Below the pieces are notes generated by a model. That model was not told the origin of the DNA. It saw only the letters and a list, made by a program, of their open reading frames with translations, and ran no database searches. DNA of 60,705 nt. It comes from Acidimicrobiia bacterium (GTDB taxonomy: Bacteria > Actinomycetota > Acidimicrobiia > Acidimicrobiales > Bin134). The DNA is taken from positions 1 through 60,705 of the forward strand of contig JAJEGM010000041.1 of the NCBI GenBank assembly GCA_022819825.1, read 5' to 3'. Shown here piece by piece: positions 8,898 through 17,628 of the stretch. The stretch's first letter is position 1. The number at the start of each line of letters is the position of its first letter. The position numbers and the translations under genes were made by a program.

Positions 8898-9812
8898 CTA
8901 ACGATAGGCGATGATTTCCTCGCCGTATTGATGCAGGGCCTCAACAATTTGTGAGCGCGTATCGCCGGCGATGAGGGCGGCCATCGCGGTCACCCCTATG
9001 GCAGCTTGGGCGGCGATGTTCTCCAAGTGCTGGTCGGCGTTCCAGCCCGGCGTCCCCACTGCCCCGACTTCGAGGTCCATGTACTTGATGTCAATGGGCT
9101 CGGTGCGGCCCACCGACGCGGCGTGGTCGTGGAGATAGGCGATCATCTCGGCCAACTCATCCAGGGTCTCCAAGTGGGCCGAGCGGCGGCGGGAGGCCAG
9201 TGCCGCCGGATTGGGCATGGGCATCCACCCTTGGGCCCTCTCGGCCACCCGGCGGCGGGAGAGCTTGGAGTTGCCCCCGATCCACACCGGCACCGGCGAC
9301 TGCACCGGGGTGGGCAGACCGGTGCTGTCGGTGATGGTGAAGTTCAGGCCCTGGTAGCTCACCGTCTCGCCCGACCAGATCAGCCGCATCACCTCCAAGC
9401 TCTCGTCGAAGAGGGCATTGCGCTGGTCGAAGTCCACTCCCACCGCTTCAAACTCGGAGAGCAGATAGCCCACCCCCGCGCCAAGAATGACCCGACCTCC
9501 GCTGAGCCGGTCGAGGGTGGCCACCGTCTTGGCCAAGATGGCCGGATTTCGATAGGGCACCGGGGTCAGGTTGGTGAGAAGCCGCAGCCGGGTAGTAGCC
9601 CCGGCCACCACCCCTAGCGCCACAAATGGGTCGAGGGCGTCGTGGCCCCCGCTGGCCAGCCACCGGTCGTTGGGCAGGGGGTGCTCAGTGAGCGAGCAGG
9701 AGTCGAACCCCGCCGCCTCGGCCGCCCGAGCGAACTCGGAAACGGCCTCGGCGGTCAGGAATTCGGGGTTCTGCGGATGGGCCATCAGCGGGAGGCCGAA
9801 GCTGAACTTCAT
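8898..9812 (-). CDS. LLM-class (F420-type) oxidoreductase
   Basis: A 304-residue luciferase-like monooxygenase-fold protein. It shows the family N-terminus (FGLPL, then EFARAAEAAGFDSCSLTEHPLP), the motif RLRLLTNLTPVPYRNPAILAK split by a short loop, LDRLSGGRVILGAGVGY, and a PVWIGGNS strand that normally contacts the cofactor. It is most like the F420-dependent branch rather than FMN monooxygenases, but cofactor choice is inferred. GGGGGA lies just before the ATG. It heads the downstream half of the long minus-strand run, 33 bases after the ABC receptor gene. Its partner reaction is unknown. Confidence 0.85.
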   Translation of the reverse strand: MKFSFGLPLMAHPQNPEFLTAEAVSEFARAAEAAGFDSCSLTEHPLPNDRWLASGGHDALDPFVALGVVAGATTRLRLLTNLTPVPYRNPAILAKTVATLDRLSGGRVILGAGVGYLLSEFEAVGVDFDQRNALFDESLEVMRLIWSGETVSYQGLNFTITDSTGLPTPVQSPVPVWIGGNSKLSRRRVAERAQGWMPMPNPAALASRRRSAHLETLDELAEMIAYLHDHAASVGRTEPIDIKYMDLEVGAVGTPGWNADQHLENIAAQAAIGVTAMAALIAGDTRSQIVEALHQYGEEIIAYR

Positions 9813-9845
9813 TCCCCCAGTTTTCTCGATGGCCCTGTCTGCGGG

Positions 9846-11042
9846 TTAATTGCCGCCCTCTTTGACCTCGACGTTCCGTCGCTGGAAGTTGTTGCCGTAC
9901 ACGTCGAGTCCGGCGTCCTGGAGGTTGGCAACCGCTTCCTCGGCGATGTCGGTGCGGAACGCACCGGCATCGGGCGCTGCCTGAAGGATGCCCTGAGACG
10001 TGGCCACCTCGATGGTCTGGTCGTACAGGGCTTGGTCCATGATCCCGACCCCACCCGGTGATGGCCAGATAAGGGCGTTGATCTCGTTCATCATCCAAGC
10101 CTGGTGCGCTGGCCCGCCGAAGGGCGGAGAGGCAGCTACCACGATGTCGACGCACTGCTGGAAGTTGTCGCGGCAGTGGATCCACCCTCGCAGCGATGCC
10201 TCCACGAAGCGCACCGCGATGTCGCGGTACGCAGCATCGGTCTCCAGCTTGTCGGCATCGGCCCAGATGGCGTCTTGCAGCATGGCCGTGCCCACGTCGT
10301 TCCAGTCGATGACCGAGAAGTCCTCGGGTTGGAAGAGCTCGCCAGTGTCGGGATTGATGGTCTCGAGCACCTGGGCGTACTCGTTGTAGATCATCGCCTG
10401 GGCGGCGTCGATGTCGCCGTTGATGAGCGCGGTCATGTTGAAGTCCTGCTGAACCAGGGTGACATCGCTCTGCGGGTCGAGGCCCACGCTGACGAGGCCG
10501 GCCAAGAGCTCGAACTCGTTGCCGAAGCCCCAGTTGCCCACCAGCTTGCCCTCCAGGTCGGACGGGCCGGTTATGCCGGCGTCAACGAACGACACCTGCA
10601 AGGTGCCGCTGCGTTGGAACACCTGGGCAATGTTGGTGATGTTCAGGCCCTCCTCACGGGGCACCAGCCCCCGCGGCACCCAGGAGATGGCGAAGTCGGC
10701 GCCCCCGGAGTCCAGAACCGTGGCCGGCACGATGTCGAGGCCACCGTCGATGATGGTCACATCCAGGCCGACGTCCTCGTAGAACCCGAGATCGCGAGCG
10801 GCGAAGAACCCGGCGAACTGCGACTGCGGTACCCACTGGAGCTGAAGCGATACTTCCTGGAGCTCTGCGGGTTCCGGCGCAGGCGCCTCGGTTGGCTCGG
10901 GCTCGGGTGCCGCTGTGGGCGCCTCCGTCGCCGGCGCGGGTGCCGGCTCGCTCACATCATCGTCGTCGTTGCCGCAGCTCGCGGCCACTAGGACGAAGGC
11001 GAGAAGCAGGGCAAGCAGCCGCCAGGGCTTTTGTTTATTCAT
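9846..11042 (-). CDS. NMT1/THI5-type ABC transporter substrate-binding lipoprotein
   Basis: From the ATG at 11042 (AAAGGA upstream) the product has 398 residues. It has a lipoprotein signal ending in VAASC (Cys23) and an Ala/Pro/Glu-rich stalk at 30-58. The binding domain is of the SsuA/THI5/NMT1 type (LQLQWVPQSQFAGFFAARD, then GFYEDVGLDVTI). The family binds pyrimidine precursors, riboflavin, taurine or nitrate. An alternative ATG eight codons upstream overlaps the permease stop as ATGA. It is the last gene of a complete importer (two permeases, one ATPase) embedded in a pyrimidine catabolism cluster, so uracil/thymine or a related pyrimidine is the reasonable guess. Confidence 0.88.
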   Translation of the reverse strand: MNKQKPWRLLALLLAFVLVAASCGNDDDDVSEPAPAPATEAPTAAPEPEPTEAPAPEPAELQEVSLQLQWVPQSQFAGFFAARDLGFYEDVGLDVTIIDGGLDIVPATVLDSGGADFAISWVPRGLVPREEGLNITNIAQVFQRSGTLQVSFVDAGITGPSDLEGKLVGNWGFGNEFELLAGLVSVGLDPQSDVTLVQQDFNMTALINGDIDAAQAMIYNEYAQVLETINPDTGELFQPEDFSVIDWNDVGTAMLQDAIWADADKLETDAAYRDIAVRFVEASLRGWIHCRDNFQQCVDIVVAASPPFGGPAHQAWMMNEINALIWPSPGGVGIMDQALYDQTIEVATSQGILQAAPDAGAFRTDIAEEAVANLQDAGLDVYGNNFQRRNVEVKEGGN

Positions 11043-11062
11043 GATTGTCCTTTCATGTTTCT

Positions 11063-11833
11063 TCATTTTGGGTTTCGAATCAGAGAGTGCCAGGGCATGG
11101 CCACTCGCTCAAGCACAAGTACGGCGAAATGCAAAACGGCACCGATGGCTGTGCTGGCCAGCACCGCAGCCCACGCCTCGTCGTAGCGGGTAAGGCCCGC
11201 CGACTGCGTGATCATCGGACCCAGGGCGTCTTGTCGGCCACCGAAGTACTCGGCGACGATCGCGGCGATAACCGCGAGCGACGTAGCGAGCTTCAATGCC
11301 GTGAAGAAGAACGGCATGGCGTTGGGAATCCGCACCTCGCGGGTGATGCGCGACCGGCTGGCTGCGTACGACTCCATGAGCTCGACCTGGCTTCGGTCCA
11401 CCTGGGTGAGGCCCCTAGTGGTATTGATGAAAATGGGGAAGAACACCAGCGCCACCACAATGGCCTGGTTCGACCGGGGGGAGGTGAGTCCGAACCAGTT
11501 GTTGAAGATCGGCGCCAGAGCAATGATCGGAATGGCGTTGACGGCCACAGCCAGCGGCGTGATGGTCTCGTTTGCCGTCCGGAACCGCGTGACCAATAGA
11601 GCGGCGAGGATCCCGAGGATGATGCCCGCGATCAAGCCTGACACCACCACGAAGCCGGTGATGCGGACCCCCTGATACACCTCATCCCAGTTGTCGATCA
11701 GCGCGCCGACGATCTCAGAGGGGGCGGGCAGCACGAATCCGTCGGGGTTGAACAAAGAGAGCACGCCCTGCCACAACCCGAACAACACCACACCGGCCAC
11801 GATGGGGGCAGAAAACCCCTTCAGCGCGTTCAC
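11063..11833 (-). CDS. ABC transporter permease (SsuC/ThiX-type), second copy
   Basis: A 256-residue integral membrane permease with about six hydrophobic segments and the cytoplasmic EAA-like loop (ELMESYAASRSRITREVRIPNAMP in two parts) that contacts the ATPase. GTG start at 11833; GTGA overlap with the stop of the ATPase gene indicates coupled translation. It belongs to the family that imports nitrate, taurine or pyrimidine-type solutes. With the 12648-13625 permease it probably forms a heterodimeric channel. Confidence 0.9.
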   Translation of the reverse strand: MNALKGFSAPIVAGVVLFGLWQGVLSLFNPDGFVLPAPSEIVGALIDNWDEVYQGVRITGFVVVSGLIAGIILGILAALLVTRFRTANETITPLAVAVNAIPIIALAPIFNNWFGLTSPRSNQAIVVALVFFPIFINTTRGLTQVDRSQVELMESYAASRSRITREVRIPNAMPFFFTALKLATSLAVIAAIVAEYFGGRQDALGPMITQSAGLTRYDEAWAAVLASTAIGAVLHFAVLVLERVAMPWHSLIRNPK

Positions 11834-12651
11834 CCTTCCACCTCCCTCAAGGCAATGCGCACCTCGGTGACCTTCTTGAAGAAAGCGGGATCGTCTCGGG
11901 TGGCGGCGCTGCGGTCTCCGAGGTCCACGTCGATGGTCGATGCGATCGTCCCGGGACGGGGCGACATCACCACAACTCGGGTGGAGAGATACACCGCTTC
12001 GGGAATCGAGTGGGTGACAAAGACCACTGTGGTCTCAGTCTCCTCCCAGATCCGCAGCAGCTCGTCCTGCATGTGCTCGCGGGTCATCTCATCGAGCGCT
12101 CCGAACGGTTCATCCATCAGCAGCAGCGACGGGCTGAAGGCCAACGCCCGGGCGATGGCCACCCGCTGCTGCATCCCGCCCGACAGCTCATTGGGGTGGT
12201 GCTTGGCGAACTCGCTGAGCTTGACCAGCTCCAACATCTCTGAGGCCCGGCGACGCCGATCGCCCTTCGACCATCCCATCAGCTCCAGCGGCAGCTCGAT
12301 GTTTTTGGTCACGGTGCGCCAGTCGAACAGGCCGGCCGTTTGGAAGGCCATGCCGTAGTCCCGGTCGAGGCGGGCCTGCTCCGCCGGCTTGGCGTTGACC
12401 TGCACTGACCCGGACGACGGGGAGATGAGCGAGGCAACCAGCCGTAATAGGGTGCTCTTGCCGCATCCGGATGGGCCGATGAGCGTGACGAACTCCCCGG
12501 GCTCAACGGCCATATCGATCTCGGCCAGCGCCTCTACCCGGTTACTCCTGCCGGGGTTGAACACCTTGGTCGCCCCGCGGATGTCGATCACGAGCTGGGA
12601 TTCAGCCTCGCCGGTGGACATGGCCTCGCTCATTGCCGGTTCCTCGCTCAT
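11830..12651 (-). CDS. ABC transporter ATP-binding protein (SsuB/ThiZ-type)
   Basis: The 273-residue ATPase has Walker A GPSGCGKST (59-67), the signature LSGGMQQR (156-163), Walker B LLLMDEP (176-182) and the switch His in VTHS. The ATG at 12651 overlaps the upstream permease stop (ATGA), and its own stop overlaps the next permease start (GTGA), so the three genes are tightly coupled. An open frame extends some 250 codons upstream of this ATG, but it is an out-of-frame reading of the permease gene and was not used. Confidence 0.93.
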   Translation of the reverse strand: MSEEPAMSEAMSTGEAESQLVIDIRGATKVFNPGRSNRVEALAEIDMAVEPGEFVTLIGPSGCGKSTLLRLVASLISPSSGSVQVNAKPAEQARLDRDYGMAFQTAGLFDWRTVTKNIELPLELMGWSKGDRRRRASEMLELVKLSEFAKHHPNELSGGMQQRVAIARALAFSPSLLLMDEPFGALDEMTREHMQDELLRIWEETETTVVFVTHSIPEAVYLSTRVVVMSPRPGTIASTIDVDLGDRSAATRDDPAFFKKVTEVRIALREVEG

Positions 12652-13625
12652 GTCGTCGATTCCCGATTCTGATTGCCGACGACAACTCTCTCGACACCAG
12701 TCACCACAAGGAAAACGAAGATCCCCAAAACAGCGGCGCCCAGCACGCTGGCAAACAAACGATCGGGACCAGTCGTGTAGTTGAAGGCCTCGCGCAAGAT
12801 GCGCCGACCGAGCCCGCCCTCGACTCCCGCGGAGATCTCGCCCACGATGGCGCCCACGATGCTGGCCGTTGCCGCGATCTTGAGCGCGGCGAACAAGTAC
12901 GGCAGTGATGCGGGAAGGCGCAGACGCCACAGTGTCTGCGCCCAGTTTGCAGCATACGACTCCATGAGCTCTTGGTTCTCCGGTCGGGGCGATTGCAGCC
13001 CTCGCAATCCGTTGACCGCCACGGGGAAGAACGTGAGGTAGGTGGCGATGATGGACACCGACATCCAGTCCTGCCACTCCCACGGGAACACGTCGAAGTT
13101 CTTGCGCCCCCAGATCACGATGATGGGCGCGATGGCGATGAGCGGAATGGTCTGGCTGGCGATCACGTAGGGGAGCAGGCCCTGTTCGAGCCTGCGCCAC
13201 TGCGCTAGGGCCAAGGCGATGGCCATACCGATAACCAGGCCCACCATGAAGCCGGCAAAGGCCTCCCGCAGAGTGAAGAGCGCCTCGTCGAACAGGATCT
13301 TCACGTAGATCTGGTCTCGGCCCCCGGGCGTCTCGCCGAATTGGCCGAAGATCTCGCTCACCGGAGGCATGTTCAGATCGTCGGTGCGGGGCAGAACCGA
13401 TCCCACCACGGCCCATTCGTGTTGGCGGTCGTCGATGGCCTGGCCGAACGCCTTGTACCCGGTGTACAACCCGGCGAGCAACGCCATGAACAACACGAAG
13501 GTCACTGTTTGGCGAACGATGCGCACCACGGCGTCGCGGCGTTCCTCGTGGGCCGCCTGCTGCTTGAGCCGGTGTTCGCGAAGGAGAGGATCGTCCGTCT
13601 CAGCCATGGTGTCGATCTTCGGCAT
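12648..13625 (-). CDS. ABC transporter permease (SsuC/ThiX-type), first copy
   Basis: A 325-residue permease with a charged cytoplasmic N-terminus of about 35 residues, a first membrane span (VTFVLFMALLAGLYTGY), a periplasmic loop of about 50 residues, then five more hydrophobic segments. The EAA-type motif ELMESYAANWAQTLWRLRLP is present. GAAAGAGC precedes the ATG at 13625. It pairs with the 11063-11833 permease, from which it differs by a longer N-terminus. The gap to the upstream LLM gene is 12 bases. Confidence 0.9.
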   Translation of the reverse strand: MPKIDTMAETDDPLLREHRLKQQAAHEERRDAVVRIVRQTVTFVLFMALLAGLYTGYKAFGQAIDDRQHEWAVVGSVLPRTDDLNMPPVSEIFGQFGETPGGRDQIYVKILFDEALFTLREAFAGFMVGLVIGMAIALALAQWRRLEQGLLPYVIASQTIPLIAIAPIIVIWGRKNFDVFPWEWQDWMSVSIIATYLTFFPVAVNGLRGLQSPRPENQELMESYAANWAQTLWRLRLPASLPYLFAALKIAATASIVGAIVGEISAGVEGGLGRRILREAFNYTTGPDRLFASVLGAAVLGIFVFLVVTGVERVVVGNQNRESTT

Positions 13626-13637
13626 GCTCTTTCGCCC

Positions 13638-14639
13638 TTAGCCGCCCATCGCCGGAATGATCCGCTGGCCGTATGCGTTGAGGGTCTCGTCTTTCTGGTC
13701 GTGCATGAGGTAGATGGCGAACTGATCCACGCCCAGCGCCTCCAACTCGCGCAGCCGGGCGAGGTGGGCATCCTCATCGCCGAGAATGCAAAAGCGGTCG
13801 ATGATCTCGTCGGGAACGAAGTCGGTGTGGTCGTGGCCCGCTTTGCCGTGACCGCTGTAGTCGTAGCCCTCTCGGCCGGCGATGTAGTCGGTGAGTGCTT
13901 GGGGCACGCCCGCCCCCTGGTCGCCGTAGCGGGACACAAGGTCGGCCACGTGGTTGCCCACCATGCCGCCGAACCATCGGCATTGCTCTCGCTGGTGCTC
14001 GATGTTGTCGCCCACATAGGCGGGCGCGGCCACACAGATGTACAGGCTGTGTGGATCGCGTCCTGCCTCTTCGGCGGCCTGGCGGACGGCGGCGATGGTC
14101 CATTCGGCGATCGCCGGATCGGCCAACTGGAGGATGAACCCATCAGACTCGCTGCCGCACAGGTGCAGCGCCTTGGGACCATAAGCCGCCATCAGCACTT
14201 TGAGCTCCGATTCCCCGGCCCACGGGAAGTGCTGCTGGGTGTCGTTGTACTCGGTCTTGCGGCCTTCAGCCAGGTCTTTGATCACCCGCATGGACTCGCC
14301 CAAAGTGGCCAGGCTGCGGGGTTTGTGGCCGATAACCCGCATGGCGGAGTCGCCCCGGCCGATGCCGCACACGGTGCGGTTGCCGAACATGTCGTTCAGC
14401 GTGGCGAAGAGCGACGCGGTGACCGTCCAGTCCCTGGTGCCCGGGTTGGTGACCATGGGCCCGACGATCATGCGGTTGGTGGCCGAGAGCATCTGGCTGT
14501 AGATCACGTAGGGCTCTTGCCACAGCACATGGCTGTCGAAGGTCCAGCCGTAGTTGAAGCCGAGCGTCTCGGCCCGCTTGGCCAGCTCCACCACCCTCCA
14601 TGCCGGAGGATCGGTCTGAAGAACAACTCCGAAATCCAT
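13638..14639 (-). CDS. F420-type LLM oxidoreductase within the pyrimidine catabolism cluster
   Basis: The 333-residue protein starts at ATG 14639, preceded by a strong GAGGAGG; an ATG six codons upstream lacks that spacing. It is a luciferase-like-fold enzyme of the F420-dependent type (MDFGVVLQTDPP, FNYGWTFDSHVLWQEPYV, TVCGIGRGDSAMR, KVLMAAYGPKALHLCG). It is clearly distinct from the other LLM gene at 8898. It lies between methylmalonate-semialdehyde dehydrogenase and the transporter, in a cluster with dihydropyrimidinase and beta-ureidopropionase but without the usual PydA/PreTA dihydropyrimidine dehydrogenase. I infer that it may perform the pyrimidine ring reduction or another ring step; this is unproven. 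Confidence 0.85.
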   Translation of the reverse strand: MDFGVVLQTDPPAWRVVELAKRAETLGFNYGWTFDSHVLWQEPYVIYSQMLSATNRMIVGPMVTNPGTRDWTVTASLFATLNDMFGNRTVCGIGRGDSAMRVIGHKPRSLATLGESMRVIKDLAEGRKTEYNDTQQHFPWAGESELKVLMAAYGPKALHLCGSESDGFILQLADPAIAEWTIAAVRQAAEEAGRDPHSLYICVAAPAYVGDNIEHQREQCRWFGGMVGNHVADLVSRYGDQGAGVPQALTDYIAGREGYDYSGHGKAGHDHTDFVPDEIIDRFCILGDEDAHLARLRELEALGVDQFAIYLMHDQKDETLNAYGQRIIPAMGG

Positions 14640-14666
14640 CGCTACCTCCTCATCCAATCGGACCTA

Positions 14667-16154
14667 TCACTCATTGGTCGGAAAGCCCAGGTCAACTGTG
14701 CTGGTGGCGGGATCGGGCCATCGGGCCGTCATGACCTTGGGCCTGGTGTAGAAGCGGATTCCCTCGGGGCCGTACATCGTGGTGTCGCCGAAGAGCGAGT
14801 CCTTCCAGCCGCCGAAGGAGTGGTAGCCCACCGGCACGGGAATGGGGACGTTGATGCCCACCATGCCCGCATCGGCATCCTCTTGGAACTGGCGGGCCGC
14901 CCCGCCGTCCCGGGTGAATATGGCCGCCCCGTTGCCCCACGGGTTGTCGGCGATGAGCTGAACCGCCTCGGCATAGGTCTCGCACCGCACGACGCTGAGC
15001 ACCGGGCCGAAGATCTCGTCGCGGTAGGCGTCCATCTCAGCGGTGACGTTGTCCAGCAGCGACACCCCGAGAAAGAAGCCGTCGTTGTCGAACCGGGTGT
15101 TGCGGCCGTCCACCACCACAGTTGCCCCCTGCTCGGCGGCGGAGCCGATGTAGCCGGCAACCCGGTCGCGGTGCTCACGGGTGATCAGCGGCCCCATGTC
15201 GGAGGCCGAATCGGTGCCGTCGCCAATCACCAGCTTCTCCATGCGGAGTTTGATGGCCTCCACCAGAGGATCGGCCACCTCGCCCACCGCGGCCACCACC
15301 GAGATGGCCATGCAGCGCTCCCCGGCCGAGCCGTAGGCCGCCGATACCGCCGAGTCGGCGGCCAGTTCGATGTCGGCATCGGGCAGAACCACCATGTGGT
15401 TCTTGGCCCCGCCCAGAGCCTGTACCCGCTTGCCGTGCGAAGTGCCGGTGGCGTACACGTAGCGGGCAATGGGCGTGGAACCCACGAAGCTGGCCGCCTT
15501 CACATCGGGGTGCTCCAGCAGCCGGTCCACCGCCACCTTGTCGCCGTGTACCAGGTTGAGCACACCGGGCGGGAAACCGGCCTCCTGGAACAGCTCGGCG
15601 ATGAACATGGGGGCCGATGGGTCGCGCTCCGAGGGCTTGAGCACGAATGTGTTTCCACAGGCAATGGCGTTGGGCGCCATCCACATGGGAACCATGGCGG
15701 GGAAGTTGAACGGCGTGATGCCGGCTACCACCCCGAGCGGGCGGCGCACGGTGTAGACGTCAATGCCGGTGGACGCCGCCTCGTTGTGGCTTCCCTTGAG
15801 GTGTTCGGCAAGGCCACAGGCGAACTCGATGTTGTCGATGGCCCGAGCCACCTCGCCCATGGCATCGCTGTGGACCTTGCCGTGCTCAGCGGTGAGACGC
15901 CTGGCGATCTCTTCGGCGTTGTCCACCACCAGATTCCGGAAGGCGAACATGAGGGTGGTGCGCCGGGCCACCGAGACCTGGCACCACTCCTCGAACGCGG
16001 CCTGTGACGAAGCCACCGCGGCGTCAACCTCAGTGGCCGATGCCAGCGATAGGAGTCCCGTCTGCTCACCGGTGGCTGGGTTGAAGACTGGGGAGGTCCG
16101 ACCCGATGTGCCGGTCACCTGCTGGCCGTCGATTAAATGATGGATTTGACGCAT
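14667..16154 (-). CDS. mmsA: CoA-acylating methylmalonate-semialdehyde dehydrogenase
   Basis: The 495-residue aldehyde dehydrogenase has the catalytic Cys281 in GSAGERCMAIS. It also carries the MMSDH-specific block ALGGAKNH (247-253), where ordinary ALDHs have a general-base Glu, as expected for a CoA-acylating enzyme. TPFNFPAMVPMWM is another family signature. It converts malonate or methylmalonate semialdehyde to acetyl-CoA or propionyl-CoA with NAD+ and CoA. In this cluster that is the last step of uracil/thymine breakdown (or of valine and inositol breakdown). GGAGGGGGA precedes the ATG. Confidence 0.93.
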   Translation of the reverse strand: MRQIHHLIDGQQVTGTSGRTSPVFNPATGEQTGLLSLASATEVDAAVASSQAAFEEWCQVSVARRTTLMFAFRNLVVDNAEEIARRLTAEHGKVHSDAMGEVARAIDNIEFACGLAEHLKGSHNEAASTGIDVYTVRRPLGVVAGITPFNFPAMVPMWMAPNAIACGNTFVLKPSERDPSAPMFIAELFQEAGFPPGVLNLVHGDKVAVDRLLEHPDVKAASFVGSTPIARYVYATGTSHGKRVQALGGAKNHMVVLPDADIELAADSAVSAAYGSAGERCMAISVVAAVGEVADPLVEAIKLRMEKLVIGDGTDSASDMGPLITREHRDRVAGYIGSAAEQGATVVVDGRNTRFDNDGFFLGVSLLDNVTAEMDAYRDEIFGPVLSVVRCETYAEAVQLIADNPWGNGAAIFTRDGGAARQFQEDADAGMVGINVPIPVPVGYHSFGGWKDSLFGDTTMYGPEGIRFYTRPKVMTARWPDPATSTVDLGFPTNE

Positions 16155-16176
16155 TCCCCCTCCGGTTATCCAGGTT

Positions 16177-17586
16177 CTAAATCAGGTAGGAGCTGAGACC
16201 GCGGCGCAGGTATTGCCCGTCGCCCATGGAGCCCAGGTACTGGTTGTTGTCGACGATGACCCGGCCCCTCGACAACACGGTGTCGACGTGGCCGCTGACC
16301 TCGATCCCCTCGTAGGCCGAGTGGTCGATGTTCATGTGGTGGTTCTCCACGCTGATGGTCCAGGTTGCCTGGGGGTCGTACATCACCACATCGGCATCGG
16401 AACCGGGCTGGATGATGCCCTTGCGGGGGTAGAGGCCCATCATGCGGGCCGGGGTGGTAGAACACAGCTCCACCCAACGGGGCAGGGTGATCTCCCCGGA
16501 GGCCACCCCCTGGAAGATCAGGTCCATCCGGTGCTCGACGCCCCCGATGCCGTTGGGTATGGCCCGGAAGTCGCCGACGCCCAGCTCCTTCTGCTCCTTC
16601 ATGCAGAACGGGCAGTGGTCGGTGGCCACCACGGCGAGGTCATTGGTACGCAGCCCCTTCCACAGCTCGTCCTGGTGGTGGTCGTGGTGGGAGCGGATCG
16701 GCGTGGAGCACACGTAGGCCGCTCCGTCCCAGCCCTGGTCGAGGTGCTCTTCGAGGCTGAAGTACAGGTATTGCGGACAGGTCTCGGCGAACACGTTGCC
16801 GCCGTTGTTGCGGGCGATGGCCACCTGCTCCAGCGCCTGCTTCGCCGACAGATGCACGATGTAGAGGGGGGCGGCCCCCACCTTGGCCAGTTGGATGGCC
16901 CGGTGGGTGGCCTCCGACTCGAACTCGGCCCGCCGCACGTACCCGTGGTTCACCGGGTCGGTCTCGCCCCGCTCGAAAGCCTGCTCGGCCAGGACGTCGA
17001 TGGCGATCCCGTTTTCGGCGTGCATCATCATTAGCCCGCCGTTGCCGGCGCACTGCTGCATGGCCCGCAGGATCTGGCCGTCGTCGCTGTAGAAGACGCC
17101 GGGGTAGGCCATGAACAGCTTGAAGCTGGTGACCCCCTCGTTCACCAGCAGGTCCATCTCTTTGAGGGCGGCGTCGGTGACGTCGCCGATGATCATGTGG
17201 AAGCCGTAGTCGATGGCGCACCGGCCCTCGGCCTGCTCCATGCGAGCGTCGAAGCACTCGCGCACGTCCAGCCCGTAGCTCTGGGTGGCGAAGTCCACGA
17301 TGGTGGTGGTGCCGCCCCAGGCGGCGGCCCGGGTGCCGGTCTCGAAATCGTCGGACGCGATGGTGCCGCCGAAGGGCAGCTCCATGTGGGTGTGTACGTC
17401 TACCCCGCCGGGAACGACCAGCTTGCCGGTGGCGTCGATCACCCGATCGGCCCCGTTCTCGGCTGACAGGGCCAGCTCGGATCCCGGTTGCAGCACGGCG
17501 ACGATCACCTCGCCATCGATCAGGACTTCGGCCGGATCAGCCCCAGTCGAGCTCACCACTGTGCCGTTCTTGATCAAAATGGTCAT
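16177..17586 (-). CDS. hydA: Dihydropyrimidinase/D-hydantoinase
   Basis: A 469-residue binuclear metal amidohydrolase. The metal ligands are all visible: His65 and His67 (DVHTHME), the carboxylated Lys156 (SFKLFMAYPG), His189 (MHAENG), His245 (VHLSAK) and Asp323 (ATDHCPF). It opens dihydrouracil or dihydrothymine to N-carbamoyl-beta-alanine or N-carbamoyl-beta-aminoisobutyrate. Its neighbours supply the following steps (ureidopropionase, aminotransferase, MMSDH), which favours dihydropyrimidinase over an allantoinase or a hydantoinase of other specificity. Confidence 0.93.
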   Translation of the reverse strand: MTILIKNGTVVSSTGADPAEVLIDGEVIVAVLQPGSELALSAENGADRVIDATGKLVVPGGVDVHTHMELPFGGTIASDDFETGTRAAAWGGTTTIVDFATQSYGLDVRECFDARMEQAEGRCAIDYGFHMIIGDVTDAALKEMDLLVNEGVTSFKLFMAYPGVFYSDDGQILRAMQQCAGNGGLMMMHAENGIAIDVLAEQAFERGETDPVNHGYVRRAEFESEATHRAIQLAKVGAAPLYIVHLSAKQALEQVAIARNNGGNVFAETCPQYLYFSLEEHLDQGWDGAAYVCSTPIRSHHDHHQDELWKGLRTNDLAVVATDHCPFCMKEQKELGVGDFRAIPNGIGGVEHRMDLIFQGVASGEITLPRWVELCSTTPARMMGLYPRKGIIQPGSDADVVMYDPQATWTISVENHHMNIDHSAYEGIEVSGHVDTVLSRGRVIVDNNQYLGSMGDGQYLRRGLSSYLI

Positions 17587-17628
17587 GTTTTCTGCCCCCT
17601 ATTCGTCCTCGATGAGAGTGGTCATGCC

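Noticed and set aside
12652-13416. N-terminal extension of the ABC ATPase to 528 residues
   Set aside because: The extra part overlaps the permease gene in another frame and has no domain; the ATG at 12651 gives a normal 273-residue ATPase with an ATGA overlap.
13341-16007. An 888-codon open frame on the plus strand
   Set aside because: It is antisense to the permease, LLM and MMSDH genes, which have clear family motifs. Long antisense frames are expected in GC-rich DNA, and its translation is Arg/Gly/His-rich without domains.
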